64,000 bases of DNA from Shewanella loihica PV-4 (GCF_000016065.1 NC_009092.1:3844001-3908000), one strand, 5' to 3'. Counted from the stretch's first letter, positions 53,850-63,739 are shown. Made by a program: numbers and translations. The notes: generated by a model not told the origin, from the sequence alone.

Positions 53850-54386
53850 TTAGGTTCGGCCTAGAGAGATTAAGGGACTTCAAGATGTTTGGGTTTCAGC
53901 CTATCAGCAACTGTCCCGACGAAAATTGAGCCCAACCAGCTTATGACTTGAAGCTCATAGCTGCTAACCCCGCATTAAAACCATCCCTAAGGACTATTCA
54001 GCGCGCCAATATTTGTGCGTAAGCGCACACTTTTTAAACATATTTATGCTTTCTCAAGCAAAACGCCTACAATTTTAGCAACTTCTTAATAAGTTACAGT
54101 TTGTTTACATCAACAGCAGAGTGCATACCCCTTTGGGAGTAGTCGTAATACGTTAAATTTACAAGGATTGGCTGTTTTTTAAACGGATGAGACAGATCTG
54201 TCACAAATTCCTCGTAAAGCTAACCTTGATAAGCAGAAATTTGATCTGCGCCACACTCTTACTGCCATAAAACTGTAAACTTCTGGCCAACTTTGTTACG
54301 AGAACGGACCCTCGGAGCAAATTATGGAAACTATGTTAATAACCATTAAAAAATGGAAAAGAACTCAGTTCTTGGGAGCACAATAC
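53850..54386. other. Intergenic region upstream of the second porin
   Basis: It has no gene. It holds an imperfect CAGCTTATGA/TCATAGCTG hairpin (about 53940-53966), a perfect TGTGCG-TAAG-CGCACA inverted repeat (54014-54029) that resembles a CRP-like site with altered inner bases, and a 12-bp palindrome GACAGATCTGTC (54191-54202). These look like operators for the porin gene. Confidence 0.5.
54014..54029. promoter_or_regulatory. CRP-like inverted repeat upstream of the second porin
   Basis: TGTGC-N6-GCACA differs from TGTGA-N6-TCACA only at one symmetric position in each half. Regulator uncertain. Confidence 0.45.
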
Positions 54387-55415
54387 ATGAAAAAATCTCT
54401 AATCTCTGCATCAGTAGCATCTGTTATTGCACTGACCTCATTCGGCGCGCTAGCCGATGGCCCTAACTTCTACGGTCGTTTAGACCTTTCTGTGACTAAC
54501 TCTGACAAGGGTTACACCACTCAAAACAGTAAAGAAGGTACTGTTCTAGAGAACAACTTCTCTAACCTAGGTGTGAAAGGTTCTGAAAAGATTTCTGACG
54601 GTATCGATGTTATCTACCAAATGGAATTCCAGGTTGAAAACACTACCCAAACTAAAGACAAGAGCGGCGACGACGTTGTCTTTAAAGCACGTAACACATT
54701 CCTAGGTCTTAAGAGCGCAGCTGGTACTGTTCTTGTTGGTCGTAACGACACAGTATTCAAGCAATCTGAAGGTGGCATCGACCTATTCGGTAACACCAAC
54801 GCCGATATCGACCGTCTGGTAGGCGCGCAAACTCGTAGCGCCGACGGTATCTGGTACTACTCTCCAAAGATCGCCGACCTGATCACTGTAAACGCAACCT
54901 ATCTTGTAGAAGATAACCAGAGTTCAGATGATAGCCAATATGCATTAAGCGCGACTCTGGGTGACAAGAAGTTCAAGGCACAAAACTACTATGTAGCAGT
55001 AGCTTACAACAAAGGCATCTCTGGTATCGACGCATACCGTGGTGTTGCTCAAGTTAAGCTAGGCGACTTCAAAGTTGGCGGTCTATTCCAAAACTCTGAA
55101 AGCATCGTTGACGGTTCAGAAGACAACAACACTTACATCGTGAACGTTGCCTACAACCTGAACGGCGTTAACCTGAAGGCTGAGTACGGTAAAGACGAAG
55201 CTGGCTTCGGTAGATACTACAGCAAAGCTAAAGGTGTAGCAGGTACTGACATCAACGTGACTAACATCACTGTGGGTGCTGACTACCGCGTAGCTAAATC
55301 AACTCTGATCTACGGTCACTATGCAATGTACGAAGGCGACCACAAAGTTGCTGGCATGAAAGTTGACCTAGAAGACGACAACATCTTCACCGTTGGTGTT
55401 CGTTACGACTTCTAA
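54387..55415 (+). CDS. General outer membrane porin, paralogue 2 (highly expressed type)
   Basis: The product has 342 residues from the ATG at 54387 (GGGAG at proper distance; an ATG 63 bases earlier would precede the signal peptide). A signal peptide ends FGALADG; the mature start PNFYGRLDLSVTNSDKGYTTQN parallels the porin at 46077. Compared with neighbouring genes its codons are T- and A-ending more often (GGT, GCT, GTT, CTA), the usual sign of a very highly expressed porin. The C-terminus TVGVRYDF ends in Phe. A strong terminator follows. Confidence 0.93.
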   Translation: MKKSLISASVASVIALTSFGALADGPNFYGRLDLSVTNSDKGYTTQNSKEGTVLENNFSNLGVKGSEKISDGIDVIYQMEFQVENTTQTKDKSGDDVVFKARNTFLGLKSAAGTVLVGRNDTVFKQSEGGIDLFGNTNADIDRLVGAQTRSADGIWYYSPKIADLITVNATYLVEDNQSSDDSQYALSATLGDKKFKAQNYYVAVAYNKGISGIDAYRGVAQVKLGDFKVGGLFQNSESIVDGSEDNNTYIVNVAYNLNGVNLKAEYGKDEAGFGRYYSKAKGVAGTDINVTNITVGADYRVAKSTLIYGHYAMYEGDHKVAGMKVDLEDDNIFTVGVRYDF

Positions 55416-55439
55416 TTCGACGAGCCTCAGGCTCTGATG

Positions 55440-55466
55440 AAAAAGGCGACCTCTGGTCGCCTTTTT
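55440..55466 (+). terminator. Terminator of the second porin gene
   Basis: AAAAAGGCGACC pairs with GGTCGCCTTTTT around TCT. Confidence 0.93.
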
Positions 55467-55523
55467 GCTTTCTAACGCTTAATTTTTTATAGCTTAAGTT
55501 TCTTTAGCTTAAGTTGCTGTAGT

Positions 55524-56180
55524 TTAACGCCTCACCAGACGATAGACAGACTCGGTCAGCCAGGGCACCTGCTTCTTCACGAACCTAGGGTTTTCGGCCA
55601 GCACATCCTGGGTGCTGAGGCACTCGATCTCGAAATAGGGGCTCATATGCTCCTGGATCCAGGCATCGGATACCGCAAATGGCGGGCCGTTTAGCGCTTC
55701 CTGGGGATAGTCTAAGGTGATCAGCAAGCCTATGCTCTTAGGCGGCAATAACCCGGCCAGGCACTCCACATACTGCTGGCGCATCTCTGGGGGCCAGGCG
55801 ATCAGCGCCGCCCTGTCATAGAAGCCGCTCACCGCCTCCAGGGGTTCCTTTGGCAGACGGAACAGATCCCCCTGGTAGATGCTCACCTGCTCGGTGCGGT
55901 AACACTCATGCTCGCCGCTCGATTGGCGCTCGACCGGCAGCTCATTGTCGCTGAAGAACTGCTCCACCGCGCTCTGGTTCAGCTCACAGCCGATCACCTC
56001 CAGCCCCTGCTCGGCCAGATAACAGAGATCTAAGGTTTTACCACACAGGGGAACGAAGACCTGGCTGCCGGCAGCCAACTCGAGCTGCGGCCAATAGTCG
56101 ATAAGAAGGGCGTTGACCTCGTCGAGATGAAAACCTATCTGCTGTGAGGCCCATTTGTCGTGCCAAAAACTGGGTTGCAT
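55524..56180 (-). CDS. tpm: Thiopurine S-methyltransferase family protein
   Basis: The product has 218 residues, the length of bacterial Tpm. It is a SAM-dependent methyltransferase; bacterial members methylate selenium and tellurium compounds. Seen: [46 protein letters not shown] (SAM site), [13 protein letters not shown] and TLDYPQE. It is a single gene. Confidence 0.93.
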   Translation of the reverse strand: MQPSFWHDKWASQQIGFHLDEVNALLIDYWPQLELAAGSQVFVPLCGKTLDLCYLAEQGLEVIGCELNQSAVEQFFSDNELPVERQSSGEHECYRTEQVSIYQGDLFRLPKEPLEAVSGFYDRAALIAWPPEMRQQYVECLAGLLPPKSIGLLITLDYPQEALNGPPFAVSDAWIQEHMSPYFEIECLSTQDVLAENPRFVKKQVPWLTESVYRLVRR

Positions 56181-56285
56181 CGTTAGCTCCGCATAAGCAA
56201 GTGTCTCATTATGCAGGCTACTCTAATCTCTCGTCGGCCAAGATGCCAGCTTACCGATTATTTCGGCAAGCTTTTCTCTTGGTCG

Positions 56286-56630
56286 TTATTGAATATCCAG
56301 GACTTTCTGTACCCGTCTGAGCCAGACACAGTTTTCACATTCGCAGTTACGGCGCGACAGGTGATGGGGGGTGAGGCTGGAATCGATAAAATCGACCGCG
56401 ATCAGCAGCTGTTGCTTCAGCTCGGCAACCGACTTGCGTTCGACGGCCACCAGCTCGTCGTTATGATTCATCCAGACGCACTCCATCCCTTGATAGCAAT
56501 GGATGCACTGGGGGTCTGTGCTATTGAAAAAACCCGCGTGAGGACAAAACTTTAGCTCCATCGACTGCACGATGCGCTTCCTCGGATATTCTAATAATTC
56601 AATTAATAGGGCTTTGTTTAGTTCCGTCAT
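56286..56630 (-). CDS. Small Cys-rich protein, probable zinc binder
   Basis: The product has 114 residues from ATG 56630 (GAGGAGGGCGAA upstream; another ATG lies seven codons earlier). It has Cys pairs in FCPHAGFF, QCIHCYQGMEC and NCECENC, and a conserved-looking CVWMNHNDELV segment. The arrangement suggests one or two zinc sites. I do not recognise a family or function. Neighbours are tpm and the kinase gene on the other strand. Confidence 0.65.
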   Translation of the reverse strand: MTELNKALLIELLEYPRKRIVQSMELKFCPHAGFFNSTDPQCIHCYQGMECVWMNHNDELVAVERKSVAELKQQLLIAVDFIDSSLTPHHLSRRNCECENCVWLRRVQKVLDIQ

Positions 56631-56841
56631 TTCGCCCTCCTCACTCATCAAAGTCGCTCAAAAATGAAGCTTAGTTTTATATTAGCTTCAGGTTACCTGT
56701 ATGTGTATGTAACAGAATTGATATAGGTCAACATCTCATCCGAAAATATCGGTTAGGCATCGCACTGCTGAAAAATCTAGCTATTGTGCCTAGCCGCCGC
56801 TTCTTGCTATAAAAACATATCGATATTCAGTGAAATGACCC

Positions 56842-58677
56842 ATGCCCAACAGCCAAGCCCCCAGCCCTGAGCTACAACACTTTTATATCTCCGAAGAGCA
56901 GTCTATCTACCTGCTCAAGGCCGATGACGCCCGCAAACACAGGGCGTGGATCAGGCTCTGTAAACAGCAGCTAAGTAAGCTGGGCTACTCAGATATCGAA
57001 CTGGTGGGCAAGGGCGCCTACGGCTTCGTGTTCGCCGGCATCAATAGCCATGGCCAGGCGCACGTGTTCAAGTTCTCCCGTATCACCCTGCCCCAACAGA
57101 TCCAGGACAGGCTGGAGGAGGAGGCCTATATGCTCTCCCAGGTGATCCACCCTAATGTGCCGCCGGTGATCAAGTTTGAGCATGTGGGCAAGCAGGGGAT
57201 ATTGGTAATGGCCAGGGCGCCGGGGGAAGATCTCGACAAACTCTGCCTCAGGCATGGCGCCCTGCCGGCGCGCATCATAGTCAGTATCGCCCGCCAGCTG
57301 GCGCAGATCCTCAACTATCTGCACAACGGCCGCCCCCTGGTACATGGCGACATCAAGCCCTCTAACCTGGTGTACGACATGGAGCGGGATCATCTCTCGC
57401 TGATCGACTGGGGCTCGGCGGTATTTGCCCAGCGCGATGGCGAGGGCAATCCGGTCAACGGCAACGTGATGGATCTGCTCTCCAGTGATCAGCAACACAC
57501 CAACGCCCGCATGGGGGATGTCTATTTCATCGGCGAGGAGCAGCTCAGCGGCGCCCTCTCCAGCCCCAGGTTCGACGAGCAAGGGGTGGCGGCGACCCTC
57601 TACGCCCTGGCCTCGGGTCAGGCCAGCCGTTTCGGCAGCAAGGTGATCCCCGCCAGCAGCATAGGCCTGCCCATAGAACTGGCCCGCACCCTTGATGGCA
57701 TGCTCAGCGAGGATCCCGCCACCCGTAACCGGGCCGGGGATTACTTTCTCAAGAGCATGGCCCATAGCCATCGTCTGCATCTGCCGGATCTGCCCACGGC
57801 GCCGCTGCAGCCTGAGATCCCAGTATGGACCCTCAAGCAGGCCAAAGATGTTGAGACTGTCACCTACAGCTCGCGTAAATCCTTCCTGCGGGAGCACAAC
57901 GAAGATGAGCCGATAGAGAAGATGGACGATCTCCAGCTGGAGAAGTACTACCGCAACTTCATGGCGGGCATGGGAGACACAGAGAAGGGCTTTATCGCCG
58001 CAGTCAGCCGGGTGGGCCAATATTCCCTGGTAGGCGGCCTGGCGATCCACTGGCAGGAGTCCGGGGTGTTTATCGACTCTAACCTGGCCACCTATAACGC
58101 CGAGGAGAAGGCGGCGCTCATCTTGGCGGTGAACAACATGGTGACCCTGGCGCGGGGCATCCGCCGTATCGGGGTGTTTAAGGCCTGCTTCTTCAACGCC
58201 CGCGACACCCTGCATCTGGAGCGTGACGACACCAGCCAACCCTTCAGGCCGAGCCCAGACCAGCAGCTACCCTTTGAAGTGGGCGATGTGCCTTCGCTGG
58301 AGGATAAATCCCGGCTGCACTCCTACTTCGAGGATGGCCGCGACCCGGATGAAAATCTGGAGCTGCCCAAGGAGATCATGACTGAGCTTGGCTGGATCAA
58401 CCAGATCCATCACACCGGCTGCATCATCTTCGAGGTGTTACCTAACCATATGAAGATCCACAGTTATCTGCGTCTGTTGAATCCCCGTAAGCAGGCGGCC
58501 TTCAGGGCCAGCCTGGACAGGATCCTCAGCCATGTGGATAAGATTCAGGGGAAAGGGGTGTCGGGCTTCATGAAACTCCCCTACAAGAACACCCGCCGTT
58601 TTCAACATATCGACAGGAAGACGGACCACTTCTACCCCAGAAACCCCAAGGAAGTGATGGCCCAGCTAGATGAGTAA
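56842..58677 (+). CDS. Ser/Thr protein kinase with uncharacterised C-terminal domain
   Basis: The product has 611 residues. An N-terminal eukaryotic-type kinase domain (about 50-310) has a glycine loop VGKGAYGFVF, the Lys in HVFKFSR (Lys77), catalytic HGDIKPSNL (Asp170; Gly for the usual Arg) and LIDWGSA (Asp189; Trp for Phe of DFG). The activation segment contains an extra loop (FAQRDGEGNPVNGNVMDLLSSDQQ). Residues about 320-611 form a second domain with no fold I recognise (YYRNFMAGMGDTEKGFIAAVSRVGQYSLVGGLAIHW). No membrane segment or phosphatase neighbour is seen. The kinase is probably active. Confidence 0.82.
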   Translation: MPNSQAPSPELQHFYISEEQSIYLLKADDARKHRAWIRLCKQQLSKLGYSDIELVGKGAYGFVFAGINSHGQAHVFKFSRITLPQQIQDRLEEEAYMLSQVIHPNVPPVIKFEHVGKQGILVMARAPGEDLDKLCLRHGALPARIIVSIARQLAQILNYLHNGRPLVHGDIKPSNLVYDMERDHLSLIDWGSAVFAQRDGEGNPVNGNVMDLLSSDQQHTNARMGDVYFIGEEQLSGALSSPRFDEQGVAATLYALASGQASRFGSKVIPASSIGLPIELARTLDGMLSEDPATRNRAGDYFLKSMAHSHRLHLPDLPTAPLQPEIPVWTLKQAKDVETVTYSSRKSFLREHNEDEPIEKMDDLQLEKYYRNFMAGMGDTEKGFIAAVSRVGQYSLVGGLAIHWQESGVFIDSNLATYNAEEKAALILAVNNMVTLARGIRRIGVFKACFFNARDTLHLERDDTSQPFRPSPDQQLPFEVGDVPSLEDKSRLHSYFEDGRDPDENLELPKEIMTELGWINQIHHTGCIIFEVLPNHMKIHSYLRLLNPRKQAAFRASLDRILSHVDKIQGKGVSGFMKLPYKNTRRFQHIDRKTDHFYPRNPKEVMAQLDE

Positions 58678-58710
58678 TGGCTCAACTGGAAGCCTAATGG
58701 CTAAGCCGAT

Positions 58711-59304
58711 TTACTTTGGCTCGCGCTTGTCCTCGTCGCTCGCCTTATCGCCATCAGGCTTGTCGCCTAACTGACGATCTTCATCGAGCTTATCGGAAGG
58801 ATCTGGCTTGCGCTCATAGTCGCCGTCGAAGGTGTTGCCCTGCTCATCGAAGGGAGAGTGGTCGAAAGGCGAGCGGCCACCGGCCGAACCATTTGACCCA
58901 AATGGCCCCTGCCCAAACTGGCCGTGAAAGCCTCCCTGCTGACTCACCTTGACCTGCATCCGCTTATAGAGGAAGGCGGCGATGGGCGCGCGGGTGAGCG
59001 GGGTTAATAGCAATAAACCGATAAAATCGGTCACGAAGCCAGGGATCAGCAGCAATAGACCAGCCATGGCCAGCATCATGCCCTCGACGATCTCCTGACC
59101 CGGCGCCTCGCCGCGCGCCAGCTTCTGCTGCACCTGCATCAAGGTGTGTATTCCCTGACTACGCACCAGAGAGACCCCCACCACGGCGGTGAAGATCACC
59201 AGCCCCACGGTTGTCCAGCTGCCTAAGGTTTCGCCAACGCGGATCAGCACATTGAGCTCAATAACGGGAATGAGAACAAAGATAATCAATAGGATGAAAA
59301 ACAC
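58711..59304 (-). CDS. fxsA: FxsA-family inner membrane protein
   Basis: The product has 197 residues from the GTG at 59304, chosen because GAGG lies six bases upstream and the FxsA sequence begins right there (FFILLIIFVLIPVIELNVLIRVG). Three or four membrane helices span about residues 1-110, with VGVSLVRSQG and the LLLIPGFVTDFIGLLLL segment. FxsA overexpression relieves F-exclusion of phage T7 in E. coli; its normal role is unknown. The tail (about 120-197) is Gly/Asp/Lys-rich and disordered. Confidence 0.85.
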   Translation of the reverse strand: MFFILLIIFVLIPVIELNVLIRVGETLGSWTTVGLVIFTAVVGVSLVRSQGIHTLMQVQQKLARGEAPGQEIVEGMMLAMAGLLLLIPGFVTDFIGLLLLTPLTRAPIAAFLYKRMQVKVSQQGGFHGQFGQGPFGSNGSAGGRSPFDHSPFDEQGNTFDGDYERKPDPSDKLDEDRQLGDKPDGDKASDEDKREPK

Positions 59305-59481
59305 GCTGACCTCACAAACTGACGAAATTTCTAATTGATTGAAAACTAAATGGGGGCGAACGGGTCTACTTTCAAGTCGGACGGCTTTTTTAGCGAATTT
59401 ATCCCAGTGACAAACTTGGGATAAGCTCACTATTTTAGCAATAGCTTAATGCAAGTCGCCGACAAAACACGTAAAGTAGCT

Positions 59482-59747
59482 AGGGTCTGTTGACCTTTCC
59501 TGTTTGTTTTTGCAGCATTTTGTAGGGGATTTATACAAGGCAGAGCCTGTGTAGTGTAGTTAATCTACATGAACAGGAGATAACGCCGTAGAAATGGCCT
59601 ACAAAAGCTGCCCGAAGGGTTCATTTAAACGCGCCTTGCCCTGTGTTGCGTGCTTTTTACATAGAATAACTATGCGACACAGCACGCGCCTTGAGCAAAA
59701 CGCGTTTAGATTGAACAAAAATTAAACCTGAAAGATAAACAGACCCT
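59482..59747. mobile_element. MITE-like inverted-repeat element, no coding capacity
   Basis: A 266-bp stretch bounded by AGGGTCTGTT and AACAGACCCT (perfect 10-bp ends; about 20 of the first 24 bases match between the ends). The inner part has a TTGCGTGC/GCACGCG-type inverted pairing around a TTTTTACATAGAATAACTAT segment and no gene. No transposase is nearby. A fragment of the same left end is at 1756-1790, so the family is dispersed in the genome. No clear target-site duplication is visible. Confidence 0.75.
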
Positions 59748-59829
59748 GATGCTCACGATACCCTTGTGAGCCAGTATAACCCGGTTACCTTAACACCCAA
59801 TTAATGACCATACAGGGTAATAGCAACAG

Positions 59830-60153
59830 ATGCAGGAAAAATGTCTACTCGTCACCACCAGCTGCCCGGACAATGAGACGGCCAGCATCCTGGCCCGCGC
59901 CTTAGTGGAAGCCAAGCTGGCGGCCTGTATTCAGATCTCCGCCCCCGTCACCTCACTCTACACCTGGGAGGGTGAAGTGTGCCAGGAGACAGAGGTGTGC
60001 CTGCAGATAAAATGTCTCGCCCGTCATTACGACAAGCTGGAGCAACTCCTCTTGTCGCTGCACCCCTACCAAGTTCCCGAGCTGATCGCCACAGAGATCC
60101 ACACAGGTTCGGCGGCTTACTTAGCATGGATAAAAGAAACCTCACTATCATGA
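59830..60153 (+). CDS. cutA: Divalent cation tolerance protein CutA
   Basis: The product has 107 residues. It is a small trimeric cytoplasmic or periplasmic protein linked to copper tolerance. Family features are TSCPDNETASILARALVEAKLAACIQISAPVTSLYTWEGEV and YQVPELIATEIHTGSAAYLAWI. Its TGA overlaps the dsbD start (ATGA), the same gene order as in E. coli. Confidence 0.94.
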   Translation: MQEKCLLVTTSCPDNETASILARALVEAKLAACIQISAPVTSLYTWEGEVCQETEVCLQIKCLARHYDKLEQLLLSLHPYQVPELIATEIHTGSAAYLAWIKETSLS

Positions 60154-61958
60154 AGAAAATACTGTTCCTCTTCCTCTCGACCCTGCTGTTGATCGCCCCC
60201 GGGGCGCAAAGTGAAAGCCTGTTCAGCAACAGTAAGTTTGATTTTCTTAAAGATGAACCTCAGCTGATGCCTGTGGATCAGGCCTTCGTCTTCGATGCCC
60301 AACAAGAGGGCAACCTGGTCAAGATCAGCTGGGTGATCGCCGACGGTTACTACCTGTATCGCGACAAGCTCAAGTTCACCGCCGACGGCGCGACCCTGGG
60401 TGAGATCCAGCTGCCTAAGGGCAAGGCTCACAGCGATGAGTATTTCGGCGAGCAGCAGGTCTACTACTCTTACGTCGAGGTGCCTGTGGCTCTCAAGGAA
60501 GCCACGGCCGAGGCCAACATCAGCGTGACCTTCATGGGCTGCGCCGAGGGTAAGCTCTGCTTCCCGCCCACGACGCGTAGCGCGCCCCTTACTCAGGTTG
60601 CCGCCAACGCGGGCTTGCTACCCGAGGCGATGAAGGCGACACCAGTTGCGAGTGAAACCGCTAGCAATCAGGCACCTATCACCCAACAGGATTCTCTCAG
60701 CCAGATGCTTTCTGGCGACAACCTGCTGTGGACCCTGGTGATCTTCTTCGGCCTGGGTATAGGCCTGGCGCTGACCCCCTGCGTCTTCCCCATGTACCCG
60801 ATCCTGTCTGGCATCATTGTCGGCCAAGGCGAGAAGCTCTCTACCGGCAAGGCCTTCAGCCTCTCCATGGTCTATGTACAGGGAATGGCGATCACCTATT
60901 CGCTGCTGGGGCTTATCGTCGCCTCGGCGGGCATGAAATATCAGGCCGCATTACAACACCCTGCCGTGTTAGTGGGGCTGGCGATCCTCTTCTTAGTGCT
61001 CAGCCTCTCAATGTTCGGCCTGTACGAGCTACGCCTGCCGTCTAGCTGGCAGGAGAAGATGAATCGCTTCTCTAACAACCAAAAAGGCGGCAACGTCTTG
61101 GGCGTGTTTGTCATGGGGATCATCTCGGGTCTGGTGGCATCCCCTTGCACCACGGCGCCGCTGTCGGGCGCCCTGGTCTATGTGGCGCAAACCGGCGACC
61201 TGATGCAAGGCTTCCTGGCCCTCTATGTGCTCAGCATGGGCATGGGTCTGCCGCTGCTGATCATCGGTTCATCGGGCGGTAAGCTGCTGCCACGTGCCGG
61301 CGCCTGGATGGATGTGATCAAGACGGTGTTCGGCTTCCTGCTGATCGCAGTCTCTATCCTGATGATAGGCCGTATTTGGACCGGACTGGTGTCGGATCTG
61401 CTCTGGGCCCTGTGGGGCGTCAGTCTGACCGCCTATCTGATGCATCAGAACAAACTCACCGAGTTTAACTGGAAGCAGACGGTACGTTCTGTTCTCTTGT
61501 TACTGGCACTGCTGGGTAGCTTCTCCTATGGCTTCCAGGCCGTCATGACCAGCCTGGGCTATCAGGCCCATACGGGTGCGGTCAGCCATAAGGTGAGCCA
61601 CAAGACCATCAAGAGCCTTGAAGATCTACAGGCCGAGGTGGCCGCCGCCAGCGCCCAGGGTAAGCCTGTGATGCTGGATCTCTACGCCGACTGGTGTGTC
61701 GCCTGTAAGGAGTTTGAGAAGATCACCTTCGTCGACCCTGAGGTGCAGGCCCGTCTGTCGCAGATGGTGTTCCTCCAGGCCGACGTGACCAAAAACGACG
61801 CCATCGATATCGAGCTGCTGGAGCACTACGAGGTGTTGGGCCTACCTACCCTCTTGATGTTCGACGCCAAGGGCGAGATCCGCGACGAGCTGCGCGTCAC
61901 TGGCTTCATGAAGCCTGCCGAATTTGCCGCCCATCTGGATCACCTGCTAGCCAAATAA
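60150..61958 (+). CDS. dsbD: Thiol:disulfide interchange protein DsbD
   Basis: The product has 602 residues from ATG 60150, in ATGA overlap with cutA; an ATG at 60126 is an alternative. A signal peptide (KKILFLFLSTLLLIAPGAQS) leads to the N-terminal domain with the redox pair Cys131 and Cys137 (GCAEGKLC), then eight membrane helices with Cys in ALTPCVFPMYPIL (Cys211) and VASPCTTAPLSG, then a thioredoxin-like domain with YADWCVACKEF. It carries electrons from cytoplasmic thioredoxin to the periplasm for isomerases and cytochrome c maturation. A terminator follows. Confidence 0.95.
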   Translation: MKKILFLFLSTLLLIAPGAQSESLFSNSKFDFLKDEPQLMPVDQAFVFDAQQEGNLVKISWVIADGYYLYRDKLKFTADGATLGEIQLPKGKAHSDEYFGEQQVYYSYVEVPVALKEATAEANISVTFMGCAEGKLCFPPTTRSAPLTQVAANAGLLPEAMKATPVASETASNQAPITQQDSLSQMLSGDNLLWTLVIFFGLGIGLALTPCVFPMYPILSGIIVGQGEKLSTGKAFSLSMVYVQGMAITYSLLGLIVASAGMKYQAALQHPAVLVGLAILFLVLSLSMFGLYELRLPSSWQEKMNRFSNNQKGGNVLGVFVMGIISGLVASPCTTAPLSGALVYVAQTGDLMQGFLALYVLSMGMGLPLLIIGSSGGKLLPRAGAWMDVIKTVFGFLLIAVSILMIGRIWTGLVSDLLWALWGVSLTAYLMHQNKLTEFNWKQTVRSVLLLLALLGSFSYGFQAVMTSLGYQAHTGAVSHKVSHKTIKSLEDLQAEVAAASAQGKPVMLDLYADWCVACKEFEKITFVDPEVQARLSQMVFLQADVTKNDAIDIELLEHYEVLGLPTLLMFDAKGEIRDELRVTGFMKPAEFAAHLDHLLAK

Positions 61959-61984
61959 GCTCAGGCGGCCTCGCATAAGCTACC

Positions 61985-62010
61985 TAAAAACCTCCTGCGG
62001 GAGGTTTTTT
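61985..62010 (+). terminator. Terminator of cutA-dsbD
   Basis: AACCTCC pairs with GGAGGTT around TGCG, with five A before and further T residues after. Confidence 0.9.
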
Positions 62011-62110
62011 ATTAAGGGCTAAAAGATAGCTCGCTCATCAAAGTTTTCATTTATAGTTAACCCAATTCCTATACAATCAGGGGTATACCTCACGGACCTC
62101 TAGGAGCAAC

Positions 62111-63739
62111 ATGGAACCCGCCATCCTCATCATCACCTTAGCCTGTGGCATGCTTGTCAGTCGTATCGGTTTACCACCACTCATAGGTTATCTGGTCGCG
62201 GGCTTCGTATTGTTCCTCTTCGGTATCGACGAGAGCAGCCTGCCCCTATTGGAACAGCTGGCCGAGCTGGGTGTGACCCTGCTGCTGTTTGCCATCGGCC
62301 TCAAGCTGGATATTCGTAGCCTGTTTAAGGCCGAGGTGTGGGCGGGATCCAGCCTGCATCTGATGGGATCTATCATCTTCCTGGTGCCCCTGCTTAAGCT
62401 GCTCGGCCTGCTGGGGCTGGAGCAGCTGAGTGGCCTGGCCTTCAATCAGCTTACCCTGCTGGCCTTCGCGCTGAGCTTCTCCAGCACCATCTTCGCCGTC
62501 AAGGTGCTCGAAGATAAGGGCGACATGCAGTCCCTCTATGGCCGCGTCGCTATCGGTATTCTGATCATGCAGGATATCTTCGCCGTCGCCTTCCTCACCA
62601 TATCCAAGGGGGATATCCCCTCCATCTGGGCCCTGGGGCTCCTGCTGCTGCCCTTCGCTAAGCCGCTCATCTACAAGGCGTTCGACAAGGTCGGTCACGG
62701 CGAGCTCTTGGTGCTCTTCGGTCTGGTGATGGCCCTGGTGGTGGGTGCTGGCCTATTCGAACTGGTCGGCCTCAAGCCGGATCTTGGCGCGCTTATCATA
62801 GGCATACTGCTGGCGGGTCACGCCAAGTCGTCTGAGCTGGCCAAGTCGCTCTTCTACTTCAAAGAACTGTTTCTGGTGGCCTTCTTCCTCACGGTCGGTC
62901 TCAACGGCCTGCCGAGCTTCGCCGACATCGGTCTGGCGGCCCTCTTGGTGCTTATCGTCCCAGTGAAGATAGTGCTCTTCCTCTATCTGCTGACCCACTT
63001 CAGGTTGCGTTCGCGCACCTCCTTGATGACCTCGTTCAACCTGGGCAACTACAGCGAATTTGGCCTGATCGTCGCCGCCGTGGCCACCAGCAAGGGCTGG
63101 CTACCCGGGCAATGGTTGGTGATCCTAGCAGTAGCCCTCAGCCTCAGCTTTTTGTTTGCCGCGCCGCTTAACGCCGCCTCGGCTCGCCTGTATCAGAAGT
63201 TTCAAAGTCGCTTGCAGAAGCTGGAAAGACACCCGCTACACCCCGAAGACAGACAGATCCCCGTGGGCAACCCCCGCTTCCTCATCCTGGGGATGGGACG
63301 TATCGGTAGCGGTGCCTACGACGAGCTGGCCAACCAGTTTGACGGTGAGATCCTGGGGATAGAACACAAGCAAGATCTGGTGGACTTCCATCGCCAACAG
63401 GGCCGCAACGTGGTTCAAGGCGATGCCTCGGATACCGACTTCTGGGAGAAGCTGGACAGGGCGCCGAATCTCGAGCTGGTGCTGCTGGCCATGCCCCACC
63501 ACGCGGGTAACCAGTTTGCGGTGGAGCAACTAAAACGCTTGGATTATCAGGGCAAGCTCAGCGCGATCGTGCAATACAGCGAGGATGCCCAGTCCCTCAA
63601 GGCCGCCGGGGTACACAGCGTGTTCAACCTCTACGAGGCCGCCGGCGCCGGTTTTGTCGAGCATGTGGTTTGCGAGCTCAAGTCCGGCAAGCAGCACGAG
63701 GCCGATATCGCCGTCGAGACTCAGGAGATCACAGGCTAG
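62111..63739 (+). CDS. KefB/YbaL-type cation:proton antiporter with TrkA-N domain
   Basis: The product has 542 residues. About twelve membrane helices (residues 1-370) form a CPA2 Na+/H+ exchanger domain (GLPPLIGYLVAGFVLFLFGID, LGVTLLLFAIGLKLDIRSL, VGLKPDLGALIIGILLAGHAKS). A C-terminal TrkA-N/RCK domain has the nucleotide-binding FLILGMGRIGSGAYDEL. This suits K+/H+ antiport or efflux. Start ATG follows TAGGAGCAAC. No TrkA-C part is evident. Confidence 0.88.
   Translation: MEPAILIITLACGMLVSRIGLPPLIGYLVAGFVLFLFGIDESSLPLLEQLAELGVTLLLFAIGLKLDIRSLFKAEVWAGSSLHLMGSIIFLVPLLKLLGLLGLEQLSGLAFNQLTLLAFALSFSSTIFAVKVLEDKGDMQSLYGRVAIGILIMQDIFAVAFLTISKGDIPSIWALGLLLLPFAKPLIYKAFDKVGHGELLVLFGLVMALVVGAGLFELVGLKPDLGALIIGILLAGHAKSSELAKSLFYFKELFLVAFFLTVGLNGLPSFADIGLAALLVLIVPVKIVLFLYLLTHFRLRSRTSLMTSFNLGNYSEFGLIVAAVATSKGWLPGQWLVILAVALSLSFLFAAPLNAASARLYQKFQSRLQKLERHPLHPEDRQIPVGNPRFLILGMGRIGSGAYDELANQFDGEILGIEHKQDLVDFHRQQGRNVVQGDASDTDFWEKLDRAPNLELVLLAMPHHAGNQFAVEQLKRLDYQGKLSAIVQYSEDAQSLKAAGVHSVFNLYEAAGAGFVEHVVCELKSGKQHEADIAVETQEITG

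Noticed and set aside
56989-58239. Long open frame (about 416 codons) antisense to the Ser/Thr kinase gene
   Set aside because: It is a shadow frame produced by GC-rich codon bias of the kinase gene; no signal or family motif, and the sense frame has clear kinase motifs.
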